A stretch of DNA of 64,000 bases from JANQPX01 sp041398025 (GCA_041398025.1 JAWKVM010000042.1:1-64000), one strand, 5' to 3'. Numbered from the stretch's first letter, positions 25,525 to 34,755 are shown. Notes: generated by a model not told the origin, from the letters alone. Made by a program: numbers and translations.

Positions 25525-26453
25525 GAGCCCGTTTTTGAAGTTTTCTGGCGATTTCATGGGTTTGCCAATCGCCTGGCGAGAAGCTGGATGATGGCGACGA
25601 CGGCGATGGCTTTGGAATGTTCGATCAGCCGTTCGAAATCTTTGGCGAGACGGCGGTTGCATTAAGCCAGCCGAGTGCGCTCGATCACCCAGCGTTTTGG
25701 GATCACTTCGAACCCTTCGGCGTGCAGTGGCGCTTGACAATCTCGAGCCGGAGCCTGGCGCCGGCTGCATTCGCGGCGATAGGTCCCTGATAGCCGGCAT
25801 CGGCGAAAAGACAGTGCAGCCAAAGGCTACCTTACACTTGATCCAGCGGCAGGCCAAAGGCAGCCAGCCCATCACGGTCTTGGATGTTGGCCGCATGCAC
25901 CGCCAGATTGAGGGGCAAGCCGATGGTGTCGGTGACCAGATGGCGCTTTCTGCCATTGATCTTTTTCCGGCGTCATAGCCGCAATCCGTCTTTCCAGCTT
26001 CTGTGGTTTTCACGCTCTGGCTGTCGACAACGCCTGCCGTCGGTGACGCCTCCTTGCCGTCCTGCTCGCGCGCCTGCATCAAAGAGGATCATCCAGATGC
26101 GATGCCATATCCCTTCCTGCCAGAAGCGCGGAAATAGCCATAGACCGTGCTCCATGGTGGAAAGTCTTTCGGCAGCAAGCGCCACTGGCATCCAGTCCTC
26201 ACGAGATAAAGGATCGCGTTCAAGACCTCGCGCAGATCCGTCGTCCGTCGCCGACCACCATGTCTCGCCGGCGGCAACAGGGGCTCGATCAAGCCATACT
26301 CGTCATCGGTGACGTCGCTTGCATAGCGAGCGTTCAAACGCTCATAGTGCGTTCGAGCGAAAGCAGTCCACATCGGTCATGGCTCCGTCGTTCCTGGCAG
26401 AATTCGGATGCCATAACTGGCTGTTTTCGCTCAACTTCTTTTAAAACGGGCTC
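25525..26453 (-). mobile_element. IS5-family element (IS427-like) with TAA target duplication
   Basis: The ends GAGCCCGTTTTTGAAG (25525) and CTTCTTTTAAAACGGGCTC (ending 26453) are imperfect inverted repeats, flanked on both sides by TAA (25522-25524 and 26454-26456), the kind of 2-3 base duplication made by this group. It carries one transposase gene on the minus strand, broken by frameshifts. The 185 bases between the PAP2 gene and the element hold no gene. Confidence 0.8.
25540..26373 (-). pseudogene. IS5-family transposase, several frameshifts
   Basis: The N-terminus from 26373 is good (DDEYGLIEPLLPPARHGGRR, NAILYLVRTGCQWRLLPKDF, PWSTVYGYF). It then shifts frame near 26150, where GIWHRI lies in another frame; GVVDSQSVKTTEAGK and the later C-terminal words are in further frames. 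The second and third catalytic acidic residues cannot be read in one frame. The remaining end overlaps the terminal repeat, as is usual in this group. Confidence 0.7.
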
Positions 26454-26514
26454 TAAATATCGCCGACGCCGACAAGGCCGGCCCGGTCTCCCGAGCCGGC
26501 CAAGCCTTGCCGCC

Positions 26515-26685
26515 TCAGTGAGGCGGTTCGGCTTCGGCGAGCGCTTTGTCGAGTTCGCGGTCGAGCTTCGCCTGCTCGGCGATGAGCCGGTTCAGCTCGG
26601 CTTTGGCGCTTGCTCGCTCCTGCCGGCTCATGATGCAGCTTGCCAGCTCGGCGCGCAGTTCTTGGATCTGGTCGTAGATCGACAT
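26515..26685 (-). CDS. Short helical protein of unknown function
   Basis: Fifty-six residues from the ATG at 26685: MSIYDQIQELRAELASCIMS, then an Ala/Glu/Lys-rich helix ending AEAEPPH. A GGAG ribosome site lies about eight bases upstream (AGGAGAAACGCC). Short proteins with this beginning occur in alphaproteobacteria, often on plasmids; no function is known to me. It ends 62 bases from the IS5 element. Confidence 0.5.
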   Translation of the reverse strand: MSIYDQIQELRAELASCIMSRQERASAKAELNRLIAEQAKLDRELDKALAEAEPPH

Positions 26686-26846
26686 GGCGTTTCTCCTCCG
26701 TTGAAGACGGAGGTTCCTCCCCTGCCCCAAGGATGCGCAAAATCACCGCCGCTCTCGAGCCGGCGAATGGGGCTCATTCGTTTGAGCGAATTGCTCGATG
26801 TCGAAGCAGGCACCCCGCAGCTGGCATGGCGGCGGGACTTGCCGGT

Positions 26847-27179
26847 CTACTGATCGCGCGGCTGCCAGAGCGCGATGTGGCTGCTGCCATCCTCGTTCGG
26901 GGTCTCGAGCTTGACCAGGCGGGCACGGACCCAATGGGGACCGAACTCGGGTGCGCCGATCTTGAGGTTGAGGTAGGTCTCGCCGCTCGACTTGGCGGTC
27001 TGGCTCCAGGCGGCACCGACCTCGTAGCGCTGGCCGGCATAGATGCGAAAGTCAGGCGCGTTCGCTGAGGTCTTGTCGATCGACGTGATGGTGAGCGCCG
27101 CGGTGAAGTTCAGGGTCTTGATGTGGCCGGTGAAGCCGCCGTTGTCCTGCTTGCTGAAGCTGCCAAGCGTGATGGCCCT
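26847..27179 (-). pseudogene. DUF736 family gene with mutated start codon
   Basis: About 110 codons give ITLGSFSKQDNGGFTGHIKT, a PDFRIYAGQRYEVGAAW stretch and ETYLNLKIGAPEF, the DUF736 pattern of small proteins found on plasmids and integrative elements. Where the start codon should be, eight bases after AAAGGAG, the codon is AGG (27179-27177) in place of ATG. The only in-frame upstream ATG is at 27263 and would add unrelated residues. It may be silent or use a poor start. Confidence 0.6.
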
Positions 27180-27548
27180 ATCTGTGTCTCCTTTGCTGTC
27201 GGTCGCAGGGCGGTCCTGCGATGGATCGGCGACACGGGCTCCAGCGCTTGGAGAGACATGCAAGGGCGGCCTGTGACCGGCGGGGCGTAAGGAGAGTTAT
27301 GGCCGACGCGCCAGAATGGCGACGATGACAGCAGGGACAAGTCGATACCTATGACAGCAAAATCCGCGTTCACCTGCGGCGATCCTGGTAGCATATCGAC
27401 CCTGCCGCTGAACGTCGGCACTGCCGGACGCTTCTTGCCGGATGCCGTCGCCGTGGTTTGTCGCTCGCATGAGGGTGGCAAGGCCGGGCAGGCAGTCGCC
27501 TGCGGCCGGCCGGCCATCGTCACGGTCGCAATGTCCGAGCACGCCTGA
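27180..27548. other. Intergenic region with an unassigned open frame
   Basis: A plus-strand frame 27351-27548 (65 codons: MTAKSAFTCGDPGSISTLPL, ending AIVTVAMSEHA) has plausible composition but I recognise no family. Nothing else is seen upstream of the DUF736 ribosome site. Confidence 0.25.
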
Positions 27549-29069
27549 TCACGGCTGGCTCCCGAGCGCTACGGCGAAGAAGTCTTCAGGATCCTCCACT
27601 TCGACCAGCCGACGGCCCTCGATCAGCCAGAAGCGGGTGCCGACCTCGCGCACGAAGGTGCGATCATGCGACACCAGGAGGCTGGTGGCACCATGGGCGA
27701 GCAGCTCGGTCTCCAGCGCCTCCTGGCCCTCGATATCGAGATGATTGGTCGGCTCGTCGAGGAGATAGAAGTTCGGCTGGGTCAGGCGCAGGACCAGCAT
27801 CGCGAGACGCGCCTTCTGGCCGCCGGACAGTGCTTGGATCGGCGCCGATTGCAGATCGATGCCGATGCCGGCACCGGCGAGCAGCGCGCGTGCCCGCTGG
27901 TCGCCGACATCGAAGCGTCCCGCGATCGCGGCGAAGGGGGTCGGGTCGCCATCGAGCTGGCTGAGCTCCTGGTCCGAGCAGCCCGGCACAAGGGCGGCCG
28001 CCACCTTGATCGCGCCCGCCTCGCCGGCGATCGCCCGGCGCAGCGCCGCCACGAGCTGCGACTTGCCGCTGCCGTTCGCGCCGAGCAGCACCACCCGATC
28101 GCCCCGATGGATCCAGATCTTGCCGGTCTCGAACAGCAGGCGGCCGTCGGGTGTCTCGATCCGCGCCGCGTCGAAGGTCGCCAGCGCCTTGGCATGGGTG
28201 CCGCTATTGCCCAGGCGGATGGCTCCGGCCGAGCGCGCCTTGTAGCCCGCCCGCGCCCCGTCCTCGAGCCTCTCCGCCCGCGCCCTGAGCTGCCTGGTCT
28301 TGGTCAGCAGCAGATCCGAGCCGGAATTCACACCGATATTCTTCAGCTTCGCCGCCTGGCGACGCATTTGCTTCGCCTGCTTCATGGCATGATCGAAGCG
28401 GCGCTCGTCGGCAGCATCCGCCTCAGCCAGGGCCGCACGTGCCGGCGTGTAGGGCAGCGCGTAGAGCTGGGATTGGGTCTCGCGCAGGAACAAGGTGCGA
28501 TTGGTAACGGCATCGAGAAAGGCGCGATCATGGCTCGCGACCATGATCGGCACCGAGCGCGCGATGTCGGAGAGCCAGTGCTGGAGCAGGCCGATGCGCT
28601 CGAGATCGAGATGGTTGGTCGGCTCGTCGAGCAGCAGGATGTCCGGCTCGGTCACCCAGGCACGCGCCAGGCGGGCGACCTGCTGCCAGCCGCCGCTGAG
28701 CCGGCCGAGCGGCCGCTCGCGCAATGCCTCGGGCACGGCGAGATCCTCCAGGACGATGTCGACCCGCCAGCTTTCGGTCTCGGCTGCTTCGGCCGGCAGC
28801 GCGCGCAGGACGACGTCGCGCATGGCAAGCCTCTGCCACTCTGCCGGCAGGTCCTGCTCGACCAGGCCGATCCGGACGGAGCGGGCACGGGTGACCTCGC
28901 CGCTGGTCGGTTCGATCACGCCGGCGAGGCAGCGCAAAAGGGTCGACTTGCCCCGGCCGTTGGCGGCAACCAGGCCGATGCGGTCACGCTCGGCGATGGC
29001 GAAGGTCAGGTCGGAGAAGAGCGGCGCGCCCAGGGTCACGCCCAGAGAATTGGTGGTCAGCAAAGACAT
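27549..29069 (-). CDS. ABC-F family ATPase
   Basis: About 506 residues with two tandem ABC ATPase domains and no membrane part, as in ABC-F proteins that act on ribosomes. First domain: Walker A AANGRGKST, signature LSGGWQQ, Walker B LLLDEPTNHLD. Second: GANGSGKSQ, LSGGQKAR, LLDEPTNHLD. A linker rich in Arg/Lys/Gln (MKQAKQMRRQAAKLKN) joins them. I start at ATG 29069 (MSLLTTNSLGVTLG), leaving 11 unconserved upstream residues out. Translation factor or antibiotic-protection roles cannot be separated by sequence. Confidence 0.85.
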   Translation of the reverse strand: MSLLTTNSLGVTLGAPLFSDLTFAIAERDRIGLVAANGRGKSTLLRCLAGVIEPTSGEVTRARSVRIGLVEQDLPAEWQRLAMRDVVLRALPAEAAETESWRVDIVLEDLAVPEALRERPLGRLSGGWQQVARLARAWVTEPDILLLDEPTNHLDLERIGLLQHWLSDIARSVPIMVASHDRAFLDAVTNRTLFLRETQSQLYALPYTPARAALAEADAADERRFDHAMKQAKQMRRQAAKLKNIGVNSGSDLLLTKTRQLRARAERLEDGARAGYKARSAGAIRLGNSGTHAKALATFDAARIETPDGRLLFETGKIWIHRGDRVVLLGANGSGKSQLVAALRRAIAGEAGAIKVAAALVPGCSDQELSQLDGDPTPFAAIAGRFDVGDQRARALLAGAGIGIDLQSAPIQALSGGQKARLAMLVLRLTQPNFYLLDEPTNHLDIEGQEALETELLAHGATSLLVSHDRTFVREVGTRFWLIEGRRLVEVEDPEDFFAVALGSQP

Positions 29070-29284
29070 GGTCTCGACTCGATCGAAGAGAGAGCCCGCC
29101 ATCGTGTCGACGGCAAGCCAGGATCGGGCTGGACCAGGCGTTACAGCAACGTTGCGCTATCGCTTCAGTTCAGCCCTGCAAACGGATCTGCAGGGCATGA
29201 ACAGGGCCGCGCGTCTGTACGTGATAGATGAACGTATCCACGACCCCCTCCTTGGCTGTGCATGAGATTGCATCCTAGAATCGG

Positions 29285-29425
29285 GCGCTCGCCCTGGCAA
29301 TCGAAAGCCGGGCGAAGAACCGGCAGCTCCACTGGTTCGCAACCGGACAGCAGCGGACAAACCGCGCGCCCGTCGACGCCTTTCGCGAATGGCTGAGGGA
29401 AGAACACTCGACGTCGATCCGCTGA
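29285..29425 (+). pseudogene. C-terminal fragment, probably a LysR-type regulator
   Basis: A 46-codon remnant reads ALAIESRAKNRQLHWFATGQ, then RTNRAPVDAFREWLREE and a stop. The VxAFRxWLxxE end is typical of GcvA-like LysR regulators. No N-terminal part is nearby; the upstream sequence belongs to the ABC-F promoter region. Confidence 0.4.
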
Positions 29426-29440
29426 ACACCGGCATGCGAC

Positions 29441-29617
29441 GGCGTTTCGCCCAGCGTCCTGAACACGCGCTTGAAGGAGCTGCGGACGGCCAGCCTGATC
29501 GAGGTCACCGGGTCGGGCTACACCGCGACGCCACGCTGCCGGGAACTGTTCGCCATGCTCGCGCCCATGAGGCCGTGGGCCCACCGGTGGGCCGAAGACT
29601 TGGGGAAGCCGGAATGA
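29441..29617 (+). pseudogene. HxlR-type regulator C-terminal fragment
   Basis: Fifty-eight codons read GVSPSVLNTRLKELRTASLI, EVTGSGYTATPRCRELFAM and LAPMRPWAHRWAEDLGK to a stop at 29617. This is the recognition helix and wing of HxlR-family regulators. The first half of the domain, with its start, is missing. Confidence 0.55.
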
Positions 29618-29626
29618 CGTCACGGC

Positions 29627-30258
29627 ATGAGCCGCTGGCGCTGGACCCTCCCGCCGGCCCGCTCCGCGCTGATCGCTGCGGACGAGAATAGCGGTCACCA
29701 TTCTTTCCAGGATCACCACAGTTTCGGTCCTTTTCAGGCGTGGCTTCATCGAGAATCCGCCTCAAGCGCTGTCCGTTTTCGAGACTTCCCCGCTTGCGCG
29801 CGAGCTCATCGCCGAGTGTCGAGGCTGGGACGCCGCCTCCGATCTCGACGACTACGCACGCCGCCTTTTCATCACGCTTGGCGATGTCGCCATGCGTCTT
29901 TCGACCCATCCCAGCCCCAGCTGCCGGCCCGCACCGTCGAGCCCCGCCCTCCAGCGCGCGCTCGACCTGACGGAAGCGGAGGCCGCGGGGACACCGGATT
30001 TCGACAGCATCACGCGCCGTCTGCCAGTCGCCGCGCACGCTCGCCCGCCGGTTCTCCGACGAGATGGGCATGACCTGGCGCGAGGTGCTGCGCCGCCTGC
30101 GCATCATCCGCGCGATCGAAGCGCTGGCGACAACCGACAAGAGCGCGACGACCATCGCCTATGATGTCGGCTATGGCTCGCTTTCGGCCTTCAACAGCGC
30201 TTTTCGCGGGCAGACGGGCAAGGGCCCGGGCGAATATCGCGCATCGTTTCGACGCTGA
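29627..30258 (+). pseudogene. AraC-family regulator, frameshifted
   Basis: The C-terminal AraC DNA-binding domain is open from about 30020: SPRTLARRFSDEMGMTWREV, LRRLRIIRAIEALATTDKSA and VGYGSLSAFNSAFRGQTG. The preceding sensor part lies in another frame (PPQALSVFETSPLARELIAE, LQRALDLTEAEA), and its beginning is disrupted near 29670. The intact part could still produce a short DNA-binding protein from ATG 30064, but the gene as a whole is broken. Confidence 0.65.
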
Positions 30259-30301
30259 ACCGAATACGCCGCCCCCCTTCCAGCCGCGTCACGTCATGAG
30301 A

Positions 30302-32011
30302 TTAAGCTTGCCGGATCTCGCGGCTGGTCGGGAATCCATGCATGCCGTTGCTGCCGAAGACGATCGCGTTCGACCGGTAGGGATCGCCCGATACGACGAC
30401 CAGGATGTCCTCGGGACGTTCGACGATCGGCACCAGCCTTTCGGGATCGTCGCTCTCGGCGAACTGCGCGGAAGCGAGGCCCTCGGCTGCCAGGTCCTTC
30501 AGGGTCCGCCGACCGGGCACGAGATTGGTGAAGGCGCCGATATACTGCTCGAATTTCCAAGCCGGAATCCGCGCCCTGTCGAACAGCATTTGCTGGAGGC
30601 CCTTTTGATTCACTCCCGATTTGGCAAGCGTCTTGGCGATCATCGGGCTGATGGCGACCAGCGGCCGATGGGTATCAGGCGCGAAGCCGGCGGCGAAGAT
30701 CAGCTCCCACCCGCATTGCCGCACGAGCCCATCGGCGAGATAGCGGGCCAACCCCTCGGGTTCCCGGCCGTACATGGAGCCGACGACCGTGTCGCCGGTG
30801 AAACGCCCCACCGTGACCACATTGGCGTTGGCATCAAAACCGCGCCGGACCGAGAAGCTGTCCCAGCCCAATTTCTCCAGCTCTGCTTCATGCTCGGCGA
30901 GCACCACGCGCGCGGCATGGCCAAAAGTGCTCTTGTCACCGCCCCCCGGACGGAAGCCCGCCACGTTGCGCAAGAACAGGCGCAAAAACCGCCCGACGGT
31001 TCCGTTGGGCCGGCAGCCGTCCCTGAGCGCGCCATTCTCGTGGTTGAAGCCGAGTTCGCCGATGATCGGGCCGTTCAGAACGATCAGCGGATCGCCTCCG
31101 GTGGTGTCGCCGCTATGTTCGACGCCATAGGCCGGATCCGCCATGATCTCGGCAATGGCGACAAGGATCGGCATGTAGTCCGGCGCGCAGCCCGCCATGA
31201 CGCCGTTCACCGCCACGTTCCAGGACGTCACGCCGGCGCCCGAAGGCTGGACCGCCCCGATCAGGCGGTCGGGCGCATCCGGCGTGTGCCGAAGAAACGC
31301 CTCGACCGCCGCCAGGGTCGGCGGCACGATCGGCAGTCCGTCGCTCCACCCTTCGTCAAGATAGGTCGCGTTGATATCGGACAGGCTCCCCCTGGCCACG
31401 ATCTCGCGCGGGGCAAACGACCGCGCGCTCTGGCCTGCAGCTTTCGGGACATCGGTGAGACAGCGGGTCACCTCGGGCAGGGTGTGGGCAAGCACCATCT
31501 CCCTGAGCTCGGTCGCATCCAGGCTGTCGACATGGCCCTTCAGCACCGCGAGCGGCAACGCGGCGCAGCCGAGACCGGGCGAGATCGCATGGGCCTGGGC
31601 GGCGAAACCTTCGCAGACCAGCGATGCCGTGGGAATACCAGCCCGTTCGATCGCAGCGCTGGCGCGCATCACCGCCGGCGTGCAGGCGCCGTAACAGCCG
31701 ACGCCGGAGACTGCCACATCCACGTCGTTCCGGCTGAGTCGCCCCGGCAGTTCCGCGACGACGCGGTGTTCCTCGCCGCCGAATGTGGATCCAAAGGTAT
31801 CGTAGGCGACGAAACGTGCCTTCGGGTAGGCTTTCGACAGGGCCTCTTGAAGAATTGGGAAGATCTCGTCGCCACGGAACACATAGTCCCAGACGAAGGC
31901 CACGACCAGGCCGTCGAGCGAGGCCGGCCTCGGCGCCGCTTCGAAGGTGGAGACGGCCGGCAGACCACCCGGCCAGAGCGTTGCATAGTCTTCCTGGGTC
32001 ATGTCACGCAT
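30302..32011 (-). CDS. UGSC-like (seleno)protein family member
   Basis: 569 residues, soluble. The N-terminal about 190 residues contain VSGVGCYGACTPAVM (Cys106 and Cys110), aligned by me with the UGSC redox motif of selenoprotein relatives; here the Sec/Cys position is Tyr. The C-terminal domain has DGLPIVPPT, VAVNGVMAGCAPDYMPILVA, SGDTTGGDPLIVLNGPIIGE and LGFNHENGALRDGCRPNGT, words I associate with this family. Reaction unknown; thiol redox or thiol-dependent hydrolysis is possible. Divergent from an AraC-type activator at 32146, which probably controls it. Confidence 0.55.
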   Translation of the reverse strand: MRDMTQEDYATLWPGGLPAVSTFEAAPRPASLDGLVVAFVWDYVFRGDEIFPILQEALSKAYPKARFVAYDTFGSTFGGEEHRVVAELPGRLSRNDVDVAVSGVGCYGACTPAVMRASAAIERAGIPTASLVCEGFAAQAHAISPGLGCAALPLAVLKGHVDSLDATELREMVLAHTLPEVTRCLTDVPKAAGQSARSFAPREIVARGSLSDINATYLDEGWSDGLPIVPPTLAAVEAFLRHTPDAPDRLIGAVQPSGAGVTSWNVAVNGVMAGCAPDYMPILVAIAEIMADPAYGVEHSGDTTGGDPLIVLNGPIIGELGFNHENGALRDGCRPNGTVGRFLRLFLRNVAGFRPGGGDKSTFGHAARVVLAEHEAELEKLGWDSFSVRRGFDANANVVTVGRFTGDTVVGSMYGREPEGLARYLADGLVRQCGWELIFAAGFAPDTHRPLVAISPMIAKTLAKSGVNQKGLQQMLFDRARIPAWKFEQYIGAFTNLVPGRRTLKDLAAEGLASAQFAESDDPERLVPIVERPEDILVVVSGDPYRSNAIVFGSNGMHGFPTSREIRQA

Positions 32012-32145
32012 TCCGTTGTTGGACCGTCACACACTGCCACCGTCGAAGCGGACGATCTTGAACGTTCTTGGACTCTTTCACCCAGGCGCGCGTATTGCTG
32101 CGGTAGCCCTTGTCTACCGATGCTCGTCAGATAGTCTGTGTCATC

Positions 32146-33030
32146 ATGGCCGATTTGAACGAGCAGATACCCTATGGTCTGAGGCTGCATGACCTCGGAG
32201 GAGCCGAGATCGTGCGGGGACGTTTCCGCAACCATCGCTTCCCGCGCCACAGCCATGACGGCCTCATGCTTTCGGTGATCGACGATGGTGTCCAGAGGCT
32301 GAGCTATCGCGGCGCGACGCATCTCGGCAGCGCAGGCGCGATGGTCGCGATCCCGCCCGAAGAGGTCCATGCCGGCGAGCCATGCCGCGATGAGGGCTGG
32401 CTCTACCGCACGATCACGATTCCGAGCTCCGTTCTGAAAGAAATCGGCGGACGGGAAAGCGCACGTTTCCACTGCGACACGATCCTGGACGATGCGGAGC
32501 TGAAAGCCAGGCTTGGACGGCTGTTCAACGTTTTCGCCAGCGCGCCGCTTCTGGAGCAGGAGGAGGCGCTGCTGGCAACCGTCGAGCATTTTCTCTCCAG
32601 GCATGCCCGGCGGAACAAGGCCAGCCTGTCCGGCAAGACCGAAACCCGCGCCGTCGAAACCGCCAAGGCCTATCTTGCCGCCCGTCTCGACGTAAATGTG
32701 CGGCTCGAGGATTTGCAGCGGGTAACCGGGATGGATCGCTATCTGCTGGTTCGCTGTTTCTCCCAGATGGTCGGCATGCCGCCGCATGCCTGGCACCTGC
32801 AATGCCGTCTGCGGCACGGTCAGCACTTATTGTCCCGCGGAGAACCGGTCGCGTCGGTAGCGCTTGCAGCCGGCTTCGCCGATCAGTCACATTTGACCCG
32901 CGCCTTCAAGCGCCTCAACGGCATTCCGCCCGGCCGCTACCGGCGCAATCACCTCTATCTCGCCGCCAGGATCGGACTGAGATGCCAAGCGCCCAAGCCG
33001 ACCGAACCGGATCCCACATGCCGGTTTTGA
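32146..33030 (+). CDS. AraC-family transcriptional regulator with cupin sensor
   Basis: About 294 residues. The N-terminal cupin (FRNHRFPRHSHDGLMLSVID, IPPEEVHAGEP) is of the AraC_binding type that senses a small molecule. The C-terminal double helix-turn-helix is complete: VRLEDLQRVTGMDRYLLVRC, VALAAGFADQSHLTRAFKR and LNGIPPGRYRR. I prefer ATG 32146 over the one at 32110 because homologues begin shortly before the GLRLHDLGGAE segment. The divergent UGSC-like gene is the likely target. Confidence 0.8.
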   Translation: MADLNEQIPYGLRLHDLGGAEIVRGRFRNHRFPRHSHDGLMLSVIDDGVQRLSYRGATHLGSAGAMVAIPPEEVHAGEPCRDEGWLYRTITIPSSVLKEIGGRESARFHCDTILDDAELKARLGRLFNVFASAPLLEQEEALLATVEHFLSRHARRNKASLSGKTETRAVETAKAYLAARLDVNVRLEDLQRVTGMDRYLLVRCFSQMVGMPPHAWHLQCRLRHGQHLLSRGEPVASVALAAGFADQSHLTRAFKRLNGIPPGRYRRNHLYLAARIGLRCQAPKPTEPDPTCRF

Positions 33031-33728
33031 TACCGCCGGGACCTACGGTCGGATGTCGACCGTCGACGGCTCTCGGCATGAAACGACTGTGCTCGCCATG
33101 CCTTCGTTCATCGTCACCTGGGGCTGGTCAAAGCCCTCATCGATGAACACGCCTGCTACACCGAGGCGGTCACCGAGATAATCGAAGAATGAAGACCCTG
33201 GGTTTTTGACATGTCTTGCGCCGGCCAGCTCGGCGTGCCGATCCTCGGCAAGGGGCATCGGCCTCACCGCTGTCGCGCGGCCCCCAAAGACATTAGGCCG
33301 TGGTAACAATTCGCCGATTTTCGCCCCGAGGTTAGGAGAATCTTAACGCGTGGCCCCTATTGTCCCTGATCTGGTCCATGCGATCCTGGGAATCCGCCCG
33401 CCCGCCGGAACAGATGGGCGAGGCTCGGATTCCCAGGATCGCATGGACCAGAACACGGAGCATGGAGCGGGCACGTTAAGATTTCGTTAGCCGTGCACAA
33501 GAAACCAAAAGATTATCTGTCACTACGGCCTAGCACCCATCGATCCAGATCGGCAGTTTCCGGCATGTTCCGTCATGAAAGTCGTGGCGTTTGCATCATG
33601 TGAACCTCAGCCACGTCCGGTTTTTCGACCGATGCTTTCCCCCCCCGCACGGTGCAGGTTCCGTCTGGGTGGTCGGCGGCAATGCAGTCGTTTCGTCACC
33701 GGTCACTATCGAATGACACGCCATGGGG
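33031..33728. other. Long intergenic region
   Basis: Almost 700 bases between the AraC and LysR genes contain no convincing gene. A plus-strand stretch at about 33106-33192 reads RHLGLVKALIDEHACYTEAV and IIEE to a stop and may be a gene relic, but I cannot assign it. The main content is the palindromic repeat at 33332-33490. Confidence 0.4.
33332..33490. repeat. Palindromic repeat flanked by CtrA-like boxes, copy 2
   Basis: A perfect 25-base inverted repeat (arms 33372-33396 and 33426-33450, starting TGGTCCATGCGATCCTGG) encloses a 29-base loop that itself can pair (CGCCC with GGGCG). Exactly 25 bases outside each arm is a TTAA-N7-TTAA-like box: TTAGGAGAATCTTAA at 33332-33346 and TTAAGATTTCGTTAG at 33476-33490, so the whole 159-base unit is symmetric. 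It is related to the unit at 3553-3710, in reverse orientation. CtrA is the master cell-cycle regulator of alphaproteobacteria; its involvement is an inference from the box spacing. Confidence 0.7.
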
Positions 33729-34625
33729 CTACGCCAGCAGATGCCGCTGCACCGCGCTCAGCAGCGCCCGCGCCGCCGGGCCGGGAACGTGACCTCGCCG
33801 ATGCGCCGCGTAGATGATCAGGCCGTGGGACGGCGCCGTGTCATTTTCGATGTCCAGTTCGACCAGCCGTCCCGCTGCAACCGCGTCGGCAATCATGTGG
33901 TCGGGCATGCGGCACCAGCCAAAGCCGGCCAGGAGGAAGTCGAGCCGTCGGTTCAAATCAGCGAAACGCCACAGCCGCGCGCTGACCAAGCCGTAGTTCG
34001 GCCCTGTCGGTTCGACTGGATCCGACAGAACAAGCTGGATGTGCGGTTCAAGATCGCTCTCCGTCACCGGCCGACCAAGGGACGCGAGGCTGTGGTCGGC
34101 TGCCACAACCGGCCGCATCACCGTTCGCAGCAGCGGGATGGCGGCGATGTCATCCGGGACATTGGGCAGCAAGGTGCAGATGCCCAGAGACGCCGAGCCG
34201 TCGCGCAGGCGGCGTAGCGAACCGCCAAGCCCTTCGGTCGAGAAGGAAATCGAGAGGTCGGGGTAGGTTGCGCCGAGCGCCCGAAGTGAATCGGTCAGCG
34301 GACCGCTCGGGACAAGCGGGTCGATGGCGATTCTCAGTTCGGCTTCCAGCCCGCCGCGCGCGTTCGCCGCCACCGCTTCGAAGCGGGCGGCGCCCGCAAG
34401 CACCAGCCTTGCCTGATCGATGAGCACCCGGCCCGTCTCGGTCAGGCGCGGGCGGTATCCGGATCGATCGAAAATTTCCACGCCCTGCATGGCCTCGAGG
34501 GTAGCGACGGACTGGCTGATCGCGGACTGCACCCGGCCAAGAGCGCGTCCGGCGGCCGAGAAGCTGCCGCTGTCGGCAACCGTCACCAGGATGCGCAGCT
34601 GGTCCAAGGTGAGAGCTTCGATCAA
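33729..34625 (-). CDS. LysR-family transcriptional regulator
   Basis: 298 residues: N-terminal winged helix (LDQLRILVTVADSGSFSAAG, AISQSVATLEAMQGVEIFDR) and a C-terminal periplasmic-binding-like effector domain from about residue 90. It is transcribed away from the azoreductase gene, and the 130 bases between contain a GATGAT/ATCATC dyad and a second AT-rich dyad. Regulation of azoR-VOC is the simplest reading. Effector unknown, possibly a quinone or azo compound. Confidence 0.85.
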   Translation of the reverse strand: MIEALTLDQLRILVTVADSGSFSAAGRALGRVQSAISQSVATLEAMQGVEIFDRSGYRPRLTETGRVLIDQARLVLAGAARFEAVAANARGGLEAELRIAIDPLVPSGPLTDSLRALGATYPDLSISFSTEGLGGSLRRLRDGSASLGICTLLPNVPDDIAAIPLLRTVMRPVVAADHSLASLGRPVTESDLEPHIQLVLSDPVEPTGPNYGLVSARLWRFADLNRRLDFLLAGFGWCRMPDHMIADAVAAGRLVELDIENDTAPSHGLIIYAAHRRGHVPGPAARALLSAVQRHLLA

Positions 34626-34639
34626 TCTACATCTCCATA

Positions 34640-34655
34640 GATGATGAAGATCATC
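34640..34655. promoter_or_regulatory. Dyad in the LysR-azoR intergenic region
   Basis: GATGAT-GAAG-ATCATC forms a perfect short palindrome 15 bases before the lysR start; another AT-rich imperfect dyad (ATCAATATTT...TATTTGATGAT) follows. This is a plausible LysR binding site controlling both directions. Confidence 0.4.
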
Positions 34656-34755
34656 AATATTTCATCTCTATATTTGATGATTGGATGACGGTCTAGTGGT
34701 TCAAACCCAACCGGCGCAGCCGGATCAGCCCGTCATCGACCAAGGACACAAACCC

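Noticed and set aside
27666..29231. 521-codon plus-strand open frame
   Set aside because: Antisense to the ABC-F gene with complete Walker motifs.
30161..32134. 657-codon plus-strand open frame
   Set aside because: Antisense to the UGSC-like gene, which has conserved motifs; the plus frame has none and only its first part overlaps the end of the AraC relic in another frame.
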